Assembly (NCBI GenBank): GCA_024233865.1
Contig: JACKPA010000017.1
Span: forward strand, 86,980 to 150,979
DNA length: 64,000 nucleotides
DNA from: Leptospiraceae bacterium
GTDB lineage: Bacteria > Spirochaetota > Leptospiria > Leptospirales > Leptospiraceae
Direction: 5' to 3'
The position numbers were made by a program, and so were the translations under genes. The notes below the pieces were generated by a model. The model was given only the letters and a program-made list of their open reading frames with translations. It searched no databases and was not told the DNA's origin. This document shows, one piece after another, positions 1 through 8,057 of this stretch. Every line of letters begins with the position of its first letter. The first letter of the stretch is position 1.

Positions 1-11
1 CACTTTACGAG

Positions 12-27
12 AGCATAAAAATATGCT
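12..27. promoter_or_regulatory. Short inverted repeat upstream of the WG-repeat gene
   Basis: AGCATA, four A bases, then TATGCT form a perfect six-base inverted repeat about 40 bases before the first gene's start. It could be an operator or a weak hairpin from an upstream transcript. No T-run follows directly, so a terminator is not supported. Confidence 0.25.
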
Positions 28-67
28 ATATTACTAAACAAGCTAAACACCAGGGGGCTTATTTAAT

Positions 68-997
68 ATGAAAAACATTATGTATAAAATCGGAAATTTA
101 TCACTTGCCATGCTGATTTTTTTTACATTTTCGATTCCGTCTATTTACTCACAAGGACAGGTTCAGTTGTTTATTTCACCTCAATTCGATGATGTGGGAG
201 ACTTTATGGAAGGGCTAGCACCTGTTTTAAAAAATGGAAAATGGGGGTTCATTAATACCAAAGGTATGTTTGTAATCAATCCCCAATTTGTAAAAGCTTA
301 TCCTTTTATGGAAGGTTTAGCAGCTATAGAAATCAATAACAAATGGGGATACATCAATAAAAACGGAAAAATTGTTATTGATGCTCAATTTGATGCTGCT
401 ACTGACTTTTCCGAAGGTTTTGCAGCAGCAAAAAAAGGAAACAAATGGGGATACATCCAAAAAGACGGAAAATTCTCCATTCAACCGATTTTTGATCATG
501 CTAGCAGTTTTAAATTAGGTTTGGCTCCGGTCGCTCAACACAACACCTGGGGTTTTATTGATGTTTTAGGTCGTTTTAGCATTGGAAAGCAATTTGAAGC
601 GGCAAAATCTTTCCATGAAGGTCTGGCTGCCATTCAAAAAGGCGGGAACTGGGGTTATATTGACACAAACGGAAATATGATTATTCCTACTAAATACAGT
701 GCTGCGGGCAGCTTCTCGGAAGGCATTGCTCCGGTGAGGGTAAAAGACAAATGGGGTTTTATCAATCGAAAAGATGATTTCATAATCCAGCCGAAGTTTG
801 ACGGAGCTGTTAGCTTTTATGAAGGCATGGCTGCCATAAGAATCGGAAAGCAAATAAAAGGAAATGTTGGTTATATTGATGAAACAGGTTCCTATGTTAT
901 CCAACCGACTTATGATTGGGCTGAATCTTTTTCTGCCGGTATGGCAGCCGTTCAAATCAAAAAAAAATGGGGATATATCGGTTATATCGCTCCTTAA
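68..997 (+). CDS. Secreted WG-repeat (KWG-type) protein
   Basis: This 309-residue protein starts with a hydrophobic signal peptide (residues about 10-28, ending before GQVQ). Eight repeats of roughly 30-36 residues follow, each carrying a W/G-G-[FY]-I signature such as KWGFIN, KWGYIQ, TWGFID or NWGYID. Each repeat ends in a Gln/Ile-rich strand and an F-x-EGLA-type segment. The pattern matches the WG beta-repeat family, whose members bind proteins or cell-surface material; no catalytic motif is visible. The start has a purine-rich GGGGG stretch nearby. The stop lies six bases before the aminomutase gene, so the two are probably cotranscribed. The family is certain, but ligand and exact location (periplasm or outer surface) are unknown. 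Confidence 0.85.
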   Translation: MKNIMYKIGNLSLAMLIFFTFSIPSIYSQGQVQLFISPQFDDVGDFMEGLAPVLKNGKWGFINTKGMFVINPQFVKAYPFMEGLAAIEINNKWGYINKNGKIVIDAQFDAATDFSEGFAAAKKGNKWGYIQKDGKFSIQPIFDHASSFKLGLAPVAQHNTWGFIDVLGRFSIGKQFEAAKSFHEGLAAIQKGGNWGYIDTNGNMIIPTKYSAAGSFSEGIAPVRVKDKWGFINRKDDFIIQPKFDGAVSFYEGMAAIRIGKQIKGNVGYIDETGSYVIQPTYDWAESFSAGMAAVQIKKKWGYIGYIAP

Positions 998-1003
998 TCC
1001 CTT

Positions 1004-2218
1004 ATGGAAAATTCTAAAAACCAAATTATTGCGAATAGAAAACGACTATTCTCTCACCCGGATTGGAACTCTTACAAATTCCAATTACAAAATAGAATCA
1101 AAGCTAAAGATTTAGAAAACTTTTTTCTCTTAAATCCGGAAGAAAAGGAGGGAATAGAAAATTCCATTCGTTTAAATGTTGGTACAACACCCTACTATCT
1201 GTCCCTATCTGATCCTTTTGACCTTAACTGTCCTATTCGAAAAACGATAGTTCCAAGGAAAGAAGAAGCAATTTTTTCCCCGGAAGAGTCTATCGATCCG
1301 TTACACGAAGAAAGGCTGTCGCCGGTAAAAGGATTAACAAGAATGTACAAGGACAGGGTGTTGCTTTTTTCCAATCATGAGTGTTCGGTTTATTGTAGGC
1401 ACTGCATGAGAGGGCGAAAGGTATCTTATTCAAGTGAAAAACCTACAGTTGAGAACTTGAATGAGTGTCTTACCTACATTGAAGGGAATAGCGATATAAC
1501 CGATGTTGTGATTTCGGGTGGTGATCCTCTAAATTTGACAGATGGTAAAGTGGATTACATTTTGGGAAAGTTGGAAATGATTCCACATGTAAAAATTTGT
1601 AGAATTGGGACAAGAAACCCTGTCACTTTACCGATGCGTATAACGAGCAACCTGTGTAAAATCATAGAAAATCACAATAACGATTCTTTATCCATATTTT
1701 GCAATACTCAATTCAACCACAAAAAAGAATGTACCAAAGAAGCAAAAGAAGCGGTGTTAAAATTAATAAAAGCTGGAGTAAGCGTAGGAAACCAATGTGT
1801 AATTTTAAAAGGAATCAATGATAATGGTGAAACCATGCTTGCCCTTCACCAAAAATTATTGGAAATGCGAGTCCGTGCCTATTATATGTATGATCCGGAA
1901 TTGATTCCCGGTTCAAGACACTTCAGAACGCCTTTTGCCAAAGGCTTTGAAATCTTAAGCTACATGAGAGGAAAAATCGGAGGAATGGGAATTCCTCAGT
2001 TTGTAACGGATTTGCCTGGAGGAGGAGGAAAGGTGACGATGACACCGGATTGGTACCTCGGATTTCATAGACAAACAAGATATCACCTATTCCAATCAGC
2101 AATGGCAGGCACCTATCATATAAGCCCTGAACCGGTTGGTTCTCCCTATGATAGTACCTATAAAGAAGTTGATCCAAAGTTATGGGAAAAAGTTTATTCT
2201 CATGTCTCCAAAGTGTAA
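1004..2218 (+). CDS. KamA-family radical SAM amino-acid 2,3-aminomutase
   Basis: The 404-residue protein carries the radical SAM cluster motif C127-x3-C131-x2-C134 (CSVYCRHC). It also has an SGGDPL S-adenosylmethionine-binding loop at 171-176. The PGGGGK motif holds K343, the expected pyridoxal-phosphate lysine of lysine 2,3-aminomutase. The family's second substrate Asp is present as D336. The first position (seven residues before HFRT) appears to be E299 rather than Asp. Acidic residues at both places suggest a basic amino-acid substrate, probably lysine to beta-lysine. The EF-P modifying enzyme EpmB is shorter and lacks PGGGGK, so KamA proper is the better match. The gene overlaps the ATP-grasp ligase that follows. 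Confidence 0.85.
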   Translation: MENSKNQIIANRKRLFSHPDWNSYKFQLQNRIKAKDLENFFLLNPEEKEGIENSIRLNVGTTPYYLSLSDPFDLNCPIRKTIVPRKEEAIFSPEESIDPLHEERLSPVKGLTRMYKDRVLLFSNHECSVYCRHCMRGRKVSYSSEKPTVENLNECLTYIEGNSDITDVVISGGDPLNLTDGKVDYILGKLEMIPHVKICRIGTRNPVTLPMRITSNLCKIIENHNNDSLSIFCNTQFNHKKECTKEAKEAVLKLIKAGVSVGNQCVILKGINDNGETMLALHQKLLEMRVRAYYMYDPELIPGSRHFRTPFAKGFEILSYMRGKIGGMGIPQFVTDLPGGGGKVTMTPDWYLGFHRQTRYHLFQSAMAGTYHISPEPVGSPYDSTYKEVDPKLWEKVYSHVSKV

Positions 2219-3251
2219 AAATAAGACTGTTTTGTTGGTTGCTGACGTTTATGAATCTTTTCCCAAGTTAGTTAAATTCCAAAAGCAAGAATGGGAAAGC
2301 AAAAGTAGCATTCTATTTTTACACGATACGATTCAAAATTTGGGCTACAGTGTCAAGATTATCGAACCACAATTGTCAAAGCACGATTTTTTGTTAGAAT
2401 TGCAAAAAGTCATTTCACAACCATACAATCAAAGCAATACGGTACTCTTCAACCTTGTGGAAGGCTTTAATTCCAGAAATCGAGAAGGATACATTCCGGC
2501 AATAGCTGAATTTTTGGGAATATCACACACAGGCTCAGACGCTTATGCGCAAAACATTTCATTAGACAAATACCTAACCAAGCAAATTGCCAAACAAATT
2601 AATATTCCAACTGCTCACTCACTTTTGCTAGATTCCAATACTATATTGCAAGGTCCAAAACTTCGGTTTCCACTATTTATCAAACCAAATGGCGAAGGTT
2701 CTAGCTTAGGAATAAAACACGATAACATAGTAGGTAACACCGCATCTCTGAAGAAAAAAGCCAAAGAACTTCTAAAAAAATATGATGACCTTTTGTTAGA
2801 AGAGTATCTTCCTGGAACTGATTTAACGGTAGGAATTATAGGAAATTCTGGTAGATTTCGAGCGACTAAAGTCGCCTCAGTTTATTGCCCAAACAATGTC
2901 ATATACGGTGAATTCATAAAAGGAAAAGGAGATATGCCAGAGGTACTAAAATTTGACATTTCCCCAAAAATTGAAAAAGAAATTCAAGAATATTCCATTT
3001 GTTTGTGTGAAAAAATAGGAGTTTCCGGATATGCAAGAGTCGACTGGAAGTGTGATAGCTTCGGAAAACCATATTTTTTAGAACTAAATCTTACACCAGG
3101 ACTTTCTTATTATTACAGCTCGTTTCCAATTTGTTACCAACATCCTTATGGGACTTATTCTCAAATGATAGATGAAATTTTAGATCTCGCACGCAAAGAA
3201 TTTAAAACCCATCCCAGATTTTCTTACGGAAAAATTAAAAAAAATTCGTAA
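2202..3251 (+). CDS. ATP-grasp ligase, D-alanine-D-alanine ligase-like
   Basis: I chose the ATG at 2202 (MSPKCKNK, 349 residues) over a start 66 bases further upstream that would lie deep inside the aminomutase gene. It still overlaps that gene by 17 bases. An N-terminal Rossmann-like part contains NLVEGFNSR and a GIxHTGS-type motif. An ATP-grasp fold follows with IKPNGEGSSLGI (nucleotide loop), LLEEYLPG, and the metal-binding ELNLTPG near the end. These are the marks of the Ddl superfamily, which joins an acyl-phosphate to an amine. The usual Ddl serine after the PG is replaced by a run of Tyr and Ser. Overlap with a beta-lysine-type mutase suggests ligation of an unusual amino acid rather than peptidoglycan D-Ala-D-Ala, but this is inference. 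Confidence 0.75.
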   Translation: MSPKCKNKTVLLVADVYESFPKLVKFQKQEWESKSSILFLHDTIQNLGYSVKIIEPQLSKHDFLLELQKVISQPYNQSNTVLFNLVEGFNSRNREGYIPAIAEFLGISHTGSDAYAQNISLDKYLTKQIAKQINIPTAHSLLLDSNTILQGPKLRFPLFIKPNGEGSSLGIKHDNIVGNTASLKKKAKELLKKYDDLLLEEYLPGTDLTVGIIGNSGRFRATKVASVYCPNNVIYGEFIKGKGDMPEVLKFDISPKIEKEIQEYSICLCEKIGVSGYARVDWKCDSFGKPYFLELNLTPGLSYYYSSFPICYQHPYGTYSQMIDEILDLARKEFKTHPRFSYGKIKKNS

Positions 3252-3363
3252 ATCTACCAGTATTTTGTCCGAGTCCTCTGTTAAAATAAATCCATAAAGT
3301 TAAACAGTTATTTTGAGTGTTTAAAAAATTCTTATGTTTAAAAGAAAAAATCATTAAAAAGAT

Positions 3364-3413
3364 TTGACTTTAACTATACAAAAAATTAGTATAACTATAC
3401 AAATATATATAAT
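3364..3413 (+). promoter_or_regulatory. Candidate promoter with two 12-bp direct repeats
   Basis: TTGACT at 3364-3369 and a perfect TATAAT at 3408-3413 lie in an AT-rich 190-base gap, too far apart (38 bases) to be one pair. TATAAC at 3390-3395 is an alternative -10. Inside the stretch TAACTATACAAA occurs at 3371-3382 and again at 3392-3403. The 21-base period equals two helical turns, as in many operators. The second copy also sits in a GTATA-AC-TATAC inverted repeat. Confidence 0.4.
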
Positions 3414-3465
3414 AGAAAATTTATTATATCGGAGTTCACGAAAATGATGTCTAATAGTATAAAAC

Positions 3466-3470
3466 GGAGG
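3466..3470 (+). promoter_or_regulatory. Ribosome-binding site deciding the start at 3477
   Basis: GGAGG six bases before the ATG at 3477 is the strongest Shine-Dalgarno in this stretch. It favours that start over the ATG pair at 3444/3447, which has only GGAG at 3431-3434. Confidence 0.55.
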
Positions 3471-3476
3471 AGAACA

Positions 3477-3695
3477 ATGGTTATCAGAAGTTTGGAATTT
3501 CCAGCCTACAATCGTCCCAAAAAAGGTCTTTCCGGCGAAGGATTGCAGTTCAAAGGAATTAAAAAATCAGTACCTCAAGAAAGAACATTTGAAGATTATT
3601 TGTGTGAAACTTTTAAAGGTGAAGTCGTACAAAGTGGGAATTGGTTTTCTGCAAAATTATCTGATAGAATGAAAAAAAATCTGAGGAAAATTTGA
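3477..3695 (+). CDS. Small basic protein of unknown function, coupled to radC-like gene
   Basis: From the ATG at 3477 the product is 72 residues, beginning MVIRSLEFPAYN. An upstream in-frame ATG at 3444 would add 11 mostly basic residues. The protein is rich in Lys and Arg, has no membrane segment or signal peptide, and contains no motif I recognise. Its TGA stop overlaps the TTG start of the RadC-like gene, so translation of the two is probably coupled. The shared promoter region carries direct repeats. It could be a partner of the RadC-like protein or an unrelated small regulator. That it is a gene is likely from its strong ribosome-binding site and the coupling. Confidence 0.55.
   Translation: MVIRSLEFPAYNRPKKGLSGEGLQFKGIKKSVPQERTFEDYLCETFKGEVVQSGNWFSAKLSDRMKKNLRKI
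3682..3687 (+). promoter_or_regulatory. Ribosome-binding site for the TTG start of the radC-like gene
   Basis: TGAGGA ends four bases before TTG at 3692. No ATG is in frame nearby, so this site supports a TTG start that overlaps the previous stop codon. Confidence 0.55.
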
Positions 3696-4384
3696 AGGAA
3701 AATTTAAAATTATCAAGAATTGCCTATTTAGACCCTAGGGGAAAATCTTTAAACAATCCGGATAGTTTGGAAGATTGGGAGTTAATAGCCATACTAATTG
3801 GAAAAGGAAGCAAACTCAAGGGAGTTGAGGAATTATCCAGAGAATTTTTAGTAGAATTTTCTGGTTTATCAGGATTTATCAATTCGTCTCCTTCTCAGTT
3901 GCTCAAATTTCAAGGATTAGGAAAAGCAAAGGTTGCAACCTTGATGGCTGCCAGAGAGTTGGTTAATAGATTAAAATTAGATATAATTAAAAAAGAGGCA
4001 AATTTTCCAACAAATTTAGAACACCTTATTGAGTTAGTGTATTTAAGGTCTATTAGAGCTGTCCGGGAGTGCTTTTTTCTTATTACCTTAAATGGAATCA
4101 AAAAGCTTATCAATTTGGAATTGATTTCTAAGGGAAGCTTGAGTGAAGTAGGTGTCCACACACGAGATATTGTTAAACTAATTTTGGATGATGGAGCAAG
4201 TTATTGTATAATTACTCACAACCACCCAAAGCACTCATCTTTTCCAAGCCCTGAAGATTATACACTCTACAATACTCTAAAAAGCTTTTTAATGCACATT
4301 GAAGTTGAATTAATTGATCAATGGGTAGTTGGAGTTGACGGAATATTCTCTTGCAACCAAAGAAAAATGATAAAGGAATTTTAA
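3692..4384 (+). CDS. RadC-like JAB/JAMM domain protein
   Basis: The 230-residue product has the two-part RadC layout. An N-terminal helix-hairpin-helix around residues 68-92 (FQGLGKAKVATLMAA) suggests DNA contact. A C-terminal JAMM metalloprotease-like domain follows. Its metal site is complete: H176-N-H178, ten residues, then D189, within HNHPKHSSFPSPED. RadC proteins were once linked to DNA repair, but their biochemical role is unsettled. Length matches the family (about 220-230). The start is TTG, supported by TGAGGA and by overlap with the upstream small gene. It converges with the unknown gene at 4387, only two bases away. Confidence 0.85.
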   Translation: MKENLKLSRIAYLDPRGKSLNNPDSLEDWELIAILIGKGSKLKGVEELSREFLVEFSGLSGFINSSPSQLLKFQGLGKAKVATLMAARELVNRLKLDIIKKEANFPTNLEHLIELVYLRSIRAVRECFFLITLNGIKKLINLELISKGSLSEVGVHTRDIVKLILDDGASYCIITHNHPKHSSFPSPEDYTLYNTLKSFLMHIEVELIDQWVVGVDGIFSCNQRKMIKEF

Positions 4385-4386
4385 AA

Positions 4387-4731
4387 CTATATTTCTACTT
4401 TAGCAGTTTCACCATTCCAACTCAATAAAACTTTATAATACAAATTACATTCTTGTAGGTCATCGAATTTTTCCGTATAAAGGATTCCCATCATTTCTCT
4501 AAATCGAAGAAGCTCTCTCAGCTTAGTCAAAGTATTCCATTTTGGATCGTATATTGTTAAATCTACTAATTCCATTGCTCTCGCATAACATTCCTTTACA
4601 TGGTCAAATTTTCTTTTTTGAATTAAGCTTTTAGCTCTGGCAAATTCGCTTCCTATCATCAGAATCTGCTTTGCAAAACCATATTCTGACCACTTTTCAA
4701 CTGTCATGCTCTTATGATAATGCGTCTTCAT
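4387..4731 (-). CDS. Conserved-looking hypothetical protein
   Basis: The 114-residue, mostly helical soluble protein contains two alternating charged and hydrophobic stretches, for example FARAKSLIQKRKFDHVKECY. These resemble a TPR-like or four-helix fold, but no family is recognised. The listed ATG overlaps the end of the DUF5674 gene by 20 bases. A second in-frame ATG at 4707 (MTVEKWSEYGF) would remove the overlap. It is the last gene of the long minus-strand run and converges with the RadC-like gene. No function can be proposed. Confidence 0.55.
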   Translation of the reverse strand: MKTHYHKSMTVEKWSEYGFAKQILMIGSEFARAKSLIQKRKFDHVKECYARAMELVDLTIYDPKWNTLTKLRELLRFREMMGILYTEKFDDLQECNLYYKVLLSWNGETAKVEI

Positions 4732-5080
4732 AATCTAATTTTATCCACTGTATGGTAATTTGTTTTACAATTTCTCGAATTTCTGGAATTTCAATCTCCA
4801 TTTTTTTGTTTATCGGAGGTCTAATATTAATTAGTGAAATATACTCAATTGATGCTTTTTCCTGCCATGGTAATAAATTAGCACCCCAAATGTCTTTTGA
4901 ATTAGAGCCATTTTTTAATAACACTTCCTCAGAATCAGCGTGCATTTCTCCCCCTATGGCTATAACTTTTCTTTTAGTATCAACAGTATACTTTATCATT
5001 GTATCATAAGGGTTGTCTTTAAAAATTTGTAAATCCTCCAGAGTATACATTCTCTCTAAAATTAAAATAAATTGTTCCAT
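4712..5080 (-). CDS. DUF5674 family protein
   Basis: This is a 122-residue soluble protein. The central AIGGEMHADSEE segment, the following G-S-x-x-x-D-I-W-G stretch and INIRPP near residue 85 match what I recall of DUF5674, a small uncharacterised family often found beside toxin-antitoxin or housekeeping genes. The gene begins five bases after hslU ends and overlaps its downstream neighbour, so it is probably cotranscribed with xerC-hslVU. No active site is known for the family. Confidence 0.65.
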   Translation of the reverse strand: MEQFILILERMYTLEDLQIFKDNPYDTMIKYTVDTKRKVIAIGGEMHADSEEVLLKNGSNSKDIWGANLLPWQEKASIEYISLINIRPPINKKMEIEIPEIREIVKQITIQWIKLDYEDALS

Positions 5081-5084
5081 TGAA

Positions 5085-6512
5085 TTACAAAATATACTTA
5101 CTTAAATCTTTGTCTTCCACAACATCATTCAGTCTAGTCTTAACAAATTCAGCATCAATTTTAAAAAATTTTTCCGATTCGGGTAAATCCGGAGCGTTAA
5201 AGCTAATATCTTCCAATAATTTTTCGATAATAGTGTTTAATCTTCTCGCACCAATATTTTCATTTTTTTCGTTTACTTGATAGGCAATTTTGGCAAGTTC
5301 CGAAATTCCATCATCTGTAAATTCTAAGGTAAGTCCTTCTGTTCCTAACAAAGCTTGGTATTGTTTGGTTAAAGATGATTTGGGAGCTGTTAATATTTTC
5401 ACAAAATCATTCATGGACAATTTCTCTAACTCAACTCGAATAGGAAATCTTCCTTGCAATTCAGGGATTAAATCAGAAGGTTTTGACATGTGAAATGCGC
5501 CGGCTGCAATAAACAATATATGGTCTGTTTTCACAGGACCTATTTTGGTAAAAACTGTAGCCCCTTCTACTATAGGCAGTAGATCCCTTTGAACTCCCTC
5601 TCTGGATACGTCCACTCCCCCTTTATTTTCCCTTCCGGCAATCTTGTCCAATTCATCTATAAAAATAATTCCCATTTCTTCAGCCCTTCGCAAGGCTTCT
5701 TTATTTAATTTTTCCTGATCCATCATTTTCTCAGCTTCTTGATCTGAAATGACTTCTATGGCTTCCAAAATTGGCAGTTTGCGTTTTTTATTTTTTTTAT
5801 GTACAAGATCCCCTAGCATATTTTGAATTTGACTGTCTACTTCTTCCATGTTAAACGCACCAAAAACTTGCATCATTGGCATACCAGGAGCGGATTGAGA
5901 CATGTCAATTTCGATCTCTTGATCGTTTAGCTTACCGCTTCGGAGTTTTTTTCTCATCAATTCTCTCGCTTGTAGATATCTTTCTCTTCTATCTTTCTCC
6001 GAACTGCTTAATTCGATCTCATCCTCAATATCTGAATTTGGTTGGCTATCCGGAAGTAAAATATCCAAAATAACTTCTTCTGCTTTTAATTTGGCTTGCT
6101 CTTCAATCACTTTTCTAAACTCAGATTTTACCATATTCAAAGAAAAATTTGCAAGGTCCCGAACCATAGATTCAACGTCTCGACCAACATACCCAACTTC
6201 AGTATATTTGGTGGCTTCAACTTTTAAAAAAGGAGCACCACATAACTTAGATAAACGTCTTGCAATCTCAGTTTTTCCTACTCCGGTAGGACCTATCATT
6301 ATTATATTTTTAGGATATATTTCTTCTCGAATTTCTGTTTCTAACTTCCGCCTTCGAGTCCTATTCCTAAGAGCAATGGCTACGGCTTTTTTTGCCTTCA
6401 CTTGACCTATAATATGCTCATCCAAATGACTTACTATTTCCCTTGGCGTAAGGTCAATTTCTTGAATTTCAAAGCTTGGTGGATTTAATTTTGTTGGTAC
6501 TAGTTCGTTCAT
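5085..6512 (-). CDS. hslU: ATP-dependent protease ATPase subunit HslU (ClpY)
   Basis: HslU is the hexameric AAA+ unfoldase that feeds substrates into the HslV peptidase. The 475-residue protein begins with the family's TPREIVSHLDEHIIGQ segment. It has Walker A GPTGVGKT near residue 75, the pore-loop region TKYTEVGYVGRDVE, a long insertion (I domain) with many charged residues, and Walker B IIFIDELDKIA. The sensor and C-terminal region ends in SKYIL, a tail that docks into HslV. Its ATG shares one base with the hslV stop codon, so translation is coupled. Length is normal. Confidence 0.97.
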   Translation of the reverse strand: MNELVPTKLNPPSFEIQEIDLTPREIVSHLDEHIIGQVKAKKAVAIALRNRTRRRKLETEIREEIYPKNIIMIGPTGVGKTEIARRLSKLCGAPFLKVEATKYTEVGYVGRDVESMVRDLANFSLNMVKSEFRKVIEEQAKLKAEEVILDILLPDSQPNSDIEDEIELSSSEKDRRERYLQARELMRKKLRSGKLNDQEIEIDMSQSAPGMPMMQVFGAFNMEEVDSQIQNMLGDLVHKKNKKRKLPILEAIEVISDQEAEKMMDQEKLNKEALRRAEEMGIIFIDELDKIAGRENKGGVDVSREGVQRDLLPIVEGATVFTKIGPVKTDHILFIAAGAFHMSKPSDLIPELQGRFPIRVELEKLSMNDFVKILTAPKSSLTKQYQALLGTEGLTLEFTDDGISELAKIAYQVNEKNENIGARRLNTIIEKLLEDISFNAPDLPESEKFFKIDAEFVKTRLNDVVEDKDLSKYIL

Positions 6513-7048
6513 TATAATTCTTCTGTTACTATATTATGATTTGTATAAATGCAAATATCTGCCGCTATTTTTAAGGCTTCTTTTACAATGTCTATTGGTG
6601 CCATTTCCGTATGGTTGTACAAAGCTCTGGCAGCAGAAAGGGCGTAATTTCCTCCTGAGCCAATGGCAAGGATTCCATCATCAGGACTGATTATATCACC
6701 GGTGCCCGATATTAAAAAAGATTCTTTTTTATCTGCTACGATTAGTAATGCTTCCAAACGTTTTAATATTCTGTCAGTTCTCCAATCTCTTGCTAATTCT
6801 ACCGCACTTCTGGAAAGATTCCCATTATATTGTTCAACCTTTTTCTCAAACAACTCAAAAAGAGTAAACGCATCAGCAGCAGAACCAGCAAAACCCGATA
6901 TAATTGTATCCTGAAACAGTCTTCTGATTTTCTTTGCAGAGTGTTTCATAACCGTATTCCCTAAAGAAACCTGACCATCACCACCTATGGCAACTTTATC
7001 ATTTTTCCTTACACAAAGTATGGTTGTAGAACGAAATTTTTCTTTCAT
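6512..7048 (-). CDS. hslV: ATP-dependent protease peptidase subunit HslV (ClpQ)
   Basis: HslV is the proteasome-like Thr peptidase that pairs with HslU. In the 178-residue protein the catalytic N-terminal Thr of the mature enzyme should be T8 (start of TTILCVRK), so a seven-residue propeptide must be removed. Most homologues remove only Met. GGDGQVSLG and the GSGGNYALSAARAL segment near the end are classical HslV motifs. It sits between xerC (two-base gap) and hslU (one-base overlap). The same xerC-hslV-hslU order occurs in Bacillus (codV-clpQ-clpY). Confidence 0.96.
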   Translation of the reverse strand: MKEKFRSTTILCVRKNDKVAIGGDGQVSLGNTVMKHSAKKIRRLFQDTIISGFAGSAADAFTLFELFEKKVEQYNGNLSRSAVELARDWRTDRILKRLEALLIVADKKESFLISGTGDIISPDDGILAIGSGGNYALSAARALYNHTEMAPIDIVKEALKIAADICIYTNHNIVTEEL

Positions 7049-7050
7049 AA

Positions 7051-7989
7051 TTATTTTAATTTAGCGTGTGGATGTGATTTTCGATATACTTCTCTTAATC
7101 TTTCTTGACTGACATTCAAATAAATTTGGGTTGTAGACAGGGAAGTATGCCCTAGTAATTCTTGCACAGCACGAATATCTGCTCCCGCATCCAACAAATC
7201 AGTGGCAAAAGTATGTCTGAATTTATGTGGTGTAACGGTTTTTTCAAACCCCATACACTTCCTTCTTTGATTCATTATATACCGAACACCTCTAGTTGTT
7301 AATTTCTTCCCTTTTTGATTCAAGAATATATATTCACTATCTACATACATGGCTTTTCTGTCATTTAAATAATCTTCCAAAGCCTTTTTCCCGTAATCTC
7401 CGATATAAACATACCTATTTTTTTTTCTTTTCCCGGTAATTTTCAAGGTTGATAAATCTATTGACAAATCATTTATTTTTGCATTCACCAATTCAAAAAC
7501 TCTAATTCCAGCAGAGTATAAAATTTCTAACATTGCTTTATCTCTTTTTTCCAAAATGGGTACTTTATTAACTTCTACAAATTCCAATAACTTTTCTGTC
7601 TCAATCGGACTAAATCCTTTTGGTATGTTTTTTTTTGTTTTAGGAAATTTTAAAGATATAATTGGATTAGAATTGATAATATTTTCTCTATGGAGAAATC
7701 TGTAAAACGTTCTTAAAGCAGATAATTTCCTGCTTTGGGTTTTCTTTTCAAATTTATTTTTCATAGATAGGTAAGAAAAATAAGAACGTACATCAACCGT
7801 TTCTAAATGACGGAAATCAATGCTCTCAGAAAGACAAAATTCAAAAAAAAATTTTAAATCTCTTAAATAGGCAGTTATAGTGTGAATGGAATACCCTCTC
7901 TCAACTTCTATGTACAATTTAAATTTATCAATATATTTTTTTAGTTCATCCGGAAAATCGTCTGGAATCAGTATATCAAACTCGCTCAA
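7051..7989 (-). CDS. xerC: Tyrosine recombinase XerC-like
   Basis: The 312-residue tyrosine recombinase is expected to resolve chromosome dimers at a dif site together with a partner. An N-terminal SAM-like core-binding domain covers residues 15-105. The catalytic domain shows R163 (in SAGIR), the H255-x-x-R258 box (HKFRH), H281 (LLGHTS) and the nucleophile Y290 (TQIYLNVS). Linkage to hslVU argues for housekeeping XerC rather than a phage or integron integrase. No attachment site or mobile cargo is visible nearby. Whether it acts alone (XerH-like) or with XerD cannot be told from this window. Confidence 0.9.
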   Translation of the reverse strand: MSEFDILIPDDFPDELKKYIDKFKLYIEVERGYSIHTITAYLRDLKFFFEFCLSESIDFRHLETVDVRSYFSYLSMKNKFEKKTQSRKLSALRTFYRFLHRENIINSNPIISLKFPKTKKNIPKGFSPIETEKLLEFVEVNKVPILEKRDKAMLEILYSAGIRVFELVNAKINDLSIDLSTLKITGKRKKNRYVYIGDYGKKALEDYLNDRKAMYVDSEYIFLNQKGKKLTTRGVRYIMNQRRKCMGFEKTVTPHKFRHTFATDLLDAGADIRAVQELLGHTSLSTTQIYLNVSQERLREVYRKSHPHAKLK

Positions 7990-8057
7990 ATTTGCCTCTT
8001 TGTATCAATTATCAATCTATGGAATATTAGCTTCCTAATCAAACAGAATTTAAAAAA

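Noticed and set aside
566..1024. 152-codon minus-strand open frame opposite the WG-repeat gene
   Set aside because: It lies antisense to a clear repeat-containing secreted protein, has no signal or family motif, and mirrors the repeated plus-strand codons.
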